Made by a program: the position numbers and the translations under genes
Notes under the pieces: generated by a model
What the model was told of the DNA's origin: nothing
The model's input: the letters and a program-made list of their open reading frames with translations, nothing else
Databases searched by the model: none
Assembly: GCA_026770615.1 (NCBI GenBank)
Contig: MU631561.1
Span: forward strand, 57,583-68,444
DNA length: 10,862 nucleotides
Origin: Pavlovales sp. CCMP2436
Taxonomy: Eukaryota > Haptophyta > Pavlovophyceae > Pavlovales
Direction: 5' to 3'
Shown: one piece after another, positions 6,633 to 10,862 of the stretch
Position numbering within the stretch: position 1 is the first letter of the stretch
Layout of the letters: each line of letters opens with the position of its first letter

Positions 6633-7627
6633 TGCTATAGTTACAGTGTGTCACGCGGGCAATAAAAAAGGCGATTTTGAGACTGAGGCTCAGATTCTTA
6701 GCAAATTACATACAAAAGATCTAAAGTTAAATTTTAATCGATACTGGATTCTGTCAGCGACGCGCGCGACCGCTGTGTGGCCCAAATATTGATCACTGAA
6801 GATATTGAAAGCATGGCACACGCAATTATCAACGCTCAATTGCAACGCTTATCAACCAAAGCTGCATATGCGGCCGGAGTAGGAGGGGGAAATCGCGATA
6901 TAGAACACAAATGCAATCGATAAAATGTTATTAATCACGTTTACTATCTATAATAATAATGACAACAACAAGACTTTGTTAATTATCATCAATCAACGCA
7001 TAACTTAATCACACTATAGCTGCGGCCGCGTGCTGCCTGCATCAAGGTTGAAATCCAAATTAGTGGCCAGTCCGGGGGAAAATTGCGAAAAAGTCCGGTG
7101 AGAATCCTTCGGAGTAACTCACGAACGAAGTTGGGCGAAGAGGAGTTCAATGCAGATTCGTGTATGGGGCAGTGCTCCATTCATGAATTTGCATCTAACT
7201 CCTCTGTGCCCTATCGGGAACCATGCCTTTCTTATCGCTTCTGAGCGCTGATAATCGGAAATGTTAGTTACCTTTAGCATGTTGTCGACCCTAGATGCAC
7301 TCGAGAGGCACACGAGGTGGGCTACAATCGCCGAGAAGGGCTTTATTTGACAACGGCTATTGGTACTTAGCGCGCAGGGGCGAATAATGTCTACTGCTTC
7401 GTCTCGCTCACAACTTTTCCCCCTCCCCACTGCGGAATCGCGCTACTAATTCGGATTTCGACCCATCAGAGACGGCAGAGTCCTCCCCACTAGCGTGGCC
7501 GTGGTATAAAAAAATTGCAGGCTTTATTGCGGCACATGTAATATCTAGCGCGCTTGAGCGCGCTGGCCCCAATCGCTGCCTAGCGTGGGAACACGACAAA
7601 CAGCAACCAGCAGATCATCTTCCTAAA
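6633..7627. other. Gene-poor spacer, nothing recognised
   Basis: About 1 kb, AT-richer than the coding regions, with only short open frames and no motif I recognise. AATAAA at 6661 and TATAAAAAA at 7505-7513 are isolated and not tied to a gene. A short perfect palindrome (AGCGCGCT, TG, AGCGCGCT) lies near 7547-7564. I found no tRNA-like cloverleaf. Confidence 0.5.
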
Positions 7628-7790
7628 CGCCCTTGCCCGGGCACAAAACCGGAGATCCGGCCATCGGCACGCGCGGTGGCGCCCAAGCCAGCGCAGCCGA
7701 CTAAGGAACGCAGCAGGCAATGGGCGACGCAGCGCTCAGACCAGCACAACATTCAGAACAGTCAGACGCCAACTTGAATCCCTATCATAA
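7628..7790 (+). mobile_element. Dispersed repeat, copy B
   Basis: It matches 1043-1203 nearly base for base (about 90%), with the same start CGCCCTTGCC and same end AATCCCTATCA, but it lacks the inverted second half of copy A. It lies about 100 bases beyond the stop codon of the methyltransferase gene. The pair shows that the repeat unit is about 160 bases and that copy A is a unit plus an inverted partial unit. Confidence 0.8.
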
Positions 7791-7896
7791 ATATTAATAA
7801 CAACATTATTAGCAAAGCCTAGAATCCGAGCCTGGAGGTACTGCTGGAGCCAGGTTTCGGTTGCTACTGAAATTAGACAATCATTTCCCTATTAAA

Positions 7897-8970
7897 TTAC
7901 TCTCCGCCGCCGGTGTAGGCGCGTATTACGAGCTCCGCGCGGCTGCGCGGCTCCTCGCCCTGCCCCGGACCGTCACACACGCCGCCGAGCGGCCGCGCTC
8001 CCGCCCCGCCGCTCGCGAGCGCCTCGCCCGCCTCGCGATCGCCCGTCTCGCGATTGCCTGCCTCAGGATCGCTCGTCAGCTGCAGCTGCTTGGCCGCAGG
8101 CGCGAGCGCGTCCAACGCGCCGGCCGATCTCTCGTTCGCCGCCCACTGTCGCAGCATCTCGTGCGCGCACATGCCGAACGCGACGCCGACGTTCATCGAG
8201 TTTTTGACCCCGACACACGGCAGCTGCACCGTGGCCACGCACGCGGCCAGGAGGTCCGGGCTGCCAACAAATAAAATATTGAATTGGTTGCGTACATATG
8301 GTTGTCCATGTGACAAAAATTGGTGTTGAGATGCAGACCGATTTTTTGAAACAGTTATTTATTTACAAAATAAATATAAATACCCGACGCCGTGCCGCTC
8401 GTTCCCCAGCACGAGCGCGCACGGGCTTGGGAAGGCGTAGTCCCAGCACATGGGGGCGCCCTTCACCGTCTCGAGCGCGACGCACGAGATCCCCTGCGCG
8501 CATTAAAACGTGATTAAGCCAGTAGGTGTTGTAACTATTGTTTGACTGGGTGCAATCATGTGGCAGTTGGATCGATTTTTAAGCTGTCAGTTGGGGATTC
8601 ATTCTTGAAATGTTTTCGGACAGAATTGTTAGTATAACATTAAAATGACGTGCGCTAATGCGTAGCTCGCCTAACCGCCGGGGGCGGTAATCTCCAACCC
8701 CTGGTCCTGTCCCAGGCGGCGGGGTGAGGTACCGGCTGTACCAACTGACCTGCGCGCGCAGCTGCTCGACTGCCTCTAGCGCGGTGCGCGCCCACTCCCA
8801 CTCGACGTGCTCGTGCGCGCCCATGGTTGTCTTTTGCACCTGCGCGTCCTCTGGCGTGGCCGTGTACCCGCACAGGTAGAGGCGGCGCGCGCCGAGGCAC
8901 TCCGCCGTGCGGAAGATAGAGCCGATGTTAAACGCCGAGCGGAGATTGTCCGCGACGACGTAGAGCGGTC

Positions 8971-9007
<37 letters not shown>

Positions 9008-10643
9008 AAATCCCAAATATCGGAAGCCCATACTGGCCGTATATATATATATATGTGTATATATATATATATGTGGGTGGGTGGGTGTGTGTATGTATAT
9101 GTATAATATAGTGAGTGTGTGTGTGTGTGTGTGTATTATTTATATTTACTTGCACGAGGCGCGCAGCAACGGCTCATCCTCCGAGGCCGGGGCGAGGCCG
9201 CCGCCGTTCCCACCGTCCGCGACCGCGATCTGCGATACACGGGGCAGAACCACGGCACACACAAGACTTGGAATAATGAGTCTGGCTCGTGTTTCCTAGC
9301 AGCCCGTATTAAACGGCGGGGTGACGGGAACCGGTTCCGTGCCGGGCCCGGTTCGGATTCCTCCTGGATCAAGGCCGGCCCCGTGGCGGCGCACCCGTCT
9401 TGTAGCTTCGTTGCCAGGCCCACCAAATCCTAATTTGCCAAAGGGTCAGCTTTCCGCCAATCGGCCTCCTGTGGTCGCACGGGGCGAGCCGCCGGCCCGA
9501 TCGAGCACATACCAACTCACTCGCTTGCACCCAAACGCCACACACACACACCCCCCGCCCCTCTCCTACGAGACCCACTACGAGCCTCCCCCCCTCCCCT
9601 CCCTCACACGCAACCTGCGAGGCAAGGAACTCAAACTCTTGCAGCCCGCGCGTGTGCTCCGTGTCGTGAGTATTGGCATCTCTTCGTGTAGCAAAGTTCT
9701 GACTGTCTCATATCTCTCTCTCTGACTGCACACACTGCACTCCAATCTGCCTATAGCACTTGCGAGGCAAGGAACTCAGACTCTTGCAGCCCACGCGTGT
9801 GCTCGCACCCCCTCCCCCCCCACACCACACACACACACCACACACACACCTCCCCTCCCCCCCCCCCACACACACACGCACCTGCGAGGCAAGGAACTCA
9901 AACTCTTGCAGCCCGCGCGTGTGCTCGCGCTCGAGTGGGAGTGCGATGTTGAGGAAGTGGTGCAGCGGGAAATCGAGCTTCTTCAGAGGGGACGCGCAGG
10001 GCGGGTTCAGAGGGGACGCGCGGGGCGAGTTCAGAGGGAGGGCGGGTTCAGAGGGGACGCGCAGGGCGGGTTCAGAGGGGACGCGCGGGCGAGTTTAGAG
10101 GGAGCGCGATGTTGAGGAAGTGGTGCAGCGGGAACTCGAACTTCTTCACACCTCGAGATCAAGTCAGAGCAGAGCACAGCCATGTCAGACAAAGATAGTC
10201 AGAACAGAGCACAGAGCATAGAAGGTGAGTCTACCGGTGCGCTGCGGAGTAGTGACGTGCGTCTACTGTCTCACTCCGTGTTGGTGTCTTAGAAGTGGTG
10301 GTGGTGGTGGTGGTGTGTGTGGGGGGGGGGGGTGAGAGTGGGGGTGGGTGTTAGTGTGTGGGTGTGTGTATGTGTGTGTGGGGGGGGTGTTGGGTACGTG
10401 TGTGTGTGTGGGAAGGGGGGTTGGATTGGGTGTGTATGTGTGGGGATGGGGGGGGGGGGGGGGATGGGGGGGGCATGCTTCGATTCGACCCATCTCCCCG
10501 CATCTCTCGCTGCTGCTTGCACGATCAAAACCTGTGAGTGACGTCAGCTGCACGTACGTCTACTGTCTCACCTTCATCTTGCGCCCGAGCACGCCCATCC
10601 AGCGCAGCTCTGCGTGGCGGCTCTCGCCCAGGTCGAGCAGCGC
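7897..10643 (-). CDS. SpoU/TrmH-family RNA 2'-O-ribose methyltransferase (six exons seen, 5' end open)
   Basis: Minus-strand exons in order: 10643-10572, 9980-9882, 9229-9150, 8969-8750, 8493-8384, 8260-7897 (TAA at 7899-7897). All junctions keep frame (phases 0, 0, 2, 0, 2) with GT-AG borders: donors GTGAGA, GTGCGT, GTAAAT, GTCAGT, GTATTT. The product (about 314 residues seen) carries SPOUT motif 1 (NLRSAFNIGSIFRTAECLG), then YLCGYT and KTTMGAHEHVEWEW, motif 2 (LVLGNERHGV) and motif 3 (VQLPCVGVKNSMNVGVAFG). This is the knotted SAM-binding fold that methylates ribose 2'-OH in tRNA or rRNA. The YLCG, GNExHG and GVKNSxNV features resemble a bacterial TrmH subgroup common in Bacteroidetes more than eukaryotic TARBP1/Trm3, which suggests bacterial ancestry. 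About 85 residues precede the domain and about 90 low-complexity Ala/Gly/Glu residues follow it. Target RNA and compartment are unknown; the N-terminus with any targeting peptide is not resolved. Confidence 0.88.
8970..9149 (-). repeat. Methyltransferase intron made almost entirely of TA and GT/CA microsatellites
   Basis: TA runs at about 8974-9005 and 9042-9072, GTGG/GTAT-type runs at 9073-9105 and a GT run at 9112-9134 fill the 180-base intron. The acceptor TATATGCAG (minus strand) abuts the TA run directly. Confidence 0.9.
9230..9881 (-). other. Methyltransferase intron with two decoy exon-end copies
   Basis: This 652-base intron contains inverted-sense copies of the upstream exon's end at 9614-9659 (donor GTTGCG) and 9759-9806 (donor region GCAA|GTGCTA), both weaker than the used GTGCGT at 9881. 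CA/C-rich runs lie at 9537-9560 and 9809-9880. Two short palindromes, GGAACCGGTTCC and CCGGGCCCGG, lie at about 9328-9352. Confidence 0.7.
9984..10100. repeat. Minisatellite, ~24-bp units, at the acceptor side of a methyltransferase intron
   Basis: About five units of the form TTCAGAGGGGACGCGCRGGG. On the minus strand each reads as a C-rich tract ending CCCCTCTGAA, the same sequence as the acceptor tract just before the exon at 9980 (CCCCTCTGAAG). The array appears to be an expansion of the 3' splice region. Confidence 0.85.
10098..10152 (-). repeat. Second copy of the 5' edge of the methyltransferase exon at 9980
   Basis: On the minus strand this reads GTGTGAAG|AAGTTCGAGTTCCCG and encodes KFEFPLHHFLNIALPL, nearly the same as KLDFPLHHFLNIALPL of the exon at 9980. 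It then runs into the minisatellite. Its pyrimidine tract is poorer, so it is read as a decoy or a possible alternative acceptor. Confidence 0.75.
10254..10275 (-). repeat. Copy of the donor-side intron start
   Basis: Minus-strand GTGAGACAGTAGACG matches the intron start at 10571-10557 exactly over 15 bases, and a second shared block CGTCACT follows in both. The preceding exon bases are not copied here. Confidence 0.65.
10283..10470. repeat. G/GT-rich low-complexity tract
   Basis: Long runs of G (up to about 16) mixed with GT and GGT repeats on the plus strand, so C/CA-rich in the sense of the methyltransferase transcript. It sits in the intron between exons 10643-10572 and 9980-9882. Many G runs on one strand make quadruplex folding possible. 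Confidence 0.9.
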
Positions 10644-10862
10644 CTGCCGGGGAGAAGTGGCGATAGGTGGGTGGGCGTTGAGCATGGGGCGCATGCCCCC
10701 CCGTGACGGCAGCACAGCACGGGACTCGTCGGTGCGGCTACGATGGGCGGGAATTGCGAGTAGTATATGATCCGCGAAAGCATTGCGTTTCCGCTGAGAC
10801 TCCTATTGCGTGCGCGACGTGGAGCTGCCCCTGCAGATCCACGCCCTCTCGCTGCAGGCGGG
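10644..10862 (-). other. Upstream intron of the methyltransferase gene and unresolved window edge
   Basis: A good acceptor (CTTCTCCCCGGCAG) ends at 10644, so an intron precedes the first exon listed. Two weak continuations exist on the minus strand. One is an exon ending at about 10821 in QREGVDLQGQLH with donor GTCGCG. The other is a short start exon from the ATG at 10783 to a GTAGCC donor. Neither is convincing. Confidence 0.35.

Noticed and set aside
7045..7056. tRNA T-arm-like GGTTGAAATCC
   Set aside because: Flanking bases do not form a T stem, acceptor stem or anticodon arm.
9321..9725. 134-residue plus-strand open frame
   Set aside because: Low-complexity Pro/Thr-rich translation of methyltransferase intron sequence and copied exon ends read in the wrong sense.

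Overview
The window looks like nuclear DNA of a unicellular eukaryote, probably an alga. GC-rich coding pieces are separated by GT-AG introns packed with simple repeats, poly-C/poly-G runs and small foldback elements. Two coding regions only make sense after splicing across several introns. A haptophyte or similar alga would fit, but no marker in the window fixes the lineage.

Layout. (1) 202-2515, plus strand: the last four exons of a gene whose spliced product (164 residues visible) resembles the RAWUL domain at the C-terminus of Polycomb RING proteins. Its first visible intron holds a degenerate tandem array of the exon's own 3' end, interrupted by a foldback repeat. (2) 2516-3208: 3' flank, a roughly 290-bp inverted-repeat element, and the 5' flank of the next gene. 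(3) 3209-5015, plus strand: a complete two-exon gene for a multi-pass membrane protein, TLC-domain-like (393 aa). (4) 5016-5399: its 3' flank, with a long hairpin. (5) 5400-6632: a mobile-element remnant bounded by 25-nt perfect inverted repeats, containing a 315-bp foldback and a broken chromodomain coding region. (6) 6633-7627: no gene seen. (7) 7628-7790: a second copy of the dispersed repeat found in gene 1's intron. (8) 7897-10643, minus strand: six exons of a SpoU/TrmH-type RNA 2'-O-ribose methyltransferase, 5' end not resolved.

The most unusual feature is structural. In all three genes, stretches spanning exon-intron junctions (exon edge plus splice site plus some intron) have been copied into the neighbouring intron, as degenerate tandem or near-tandem copies that carry decoy splice sites. 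Examples are about seven copies of the gene 1 exon end, three copies of the gene 2 exon end plus four 35-bp units each with a GTGAGT donor, and three copies of an exon end plus two copies of an exon start in gene 3. The introns here seem to have grown by repeated duplication of their own borders. I know of no named system for this. The window also holds at least four independent long inverted repeats.

The three genes have no evident joint pathway (chromatin, membrane, RNA modification); they are neighbours rather than an operon.
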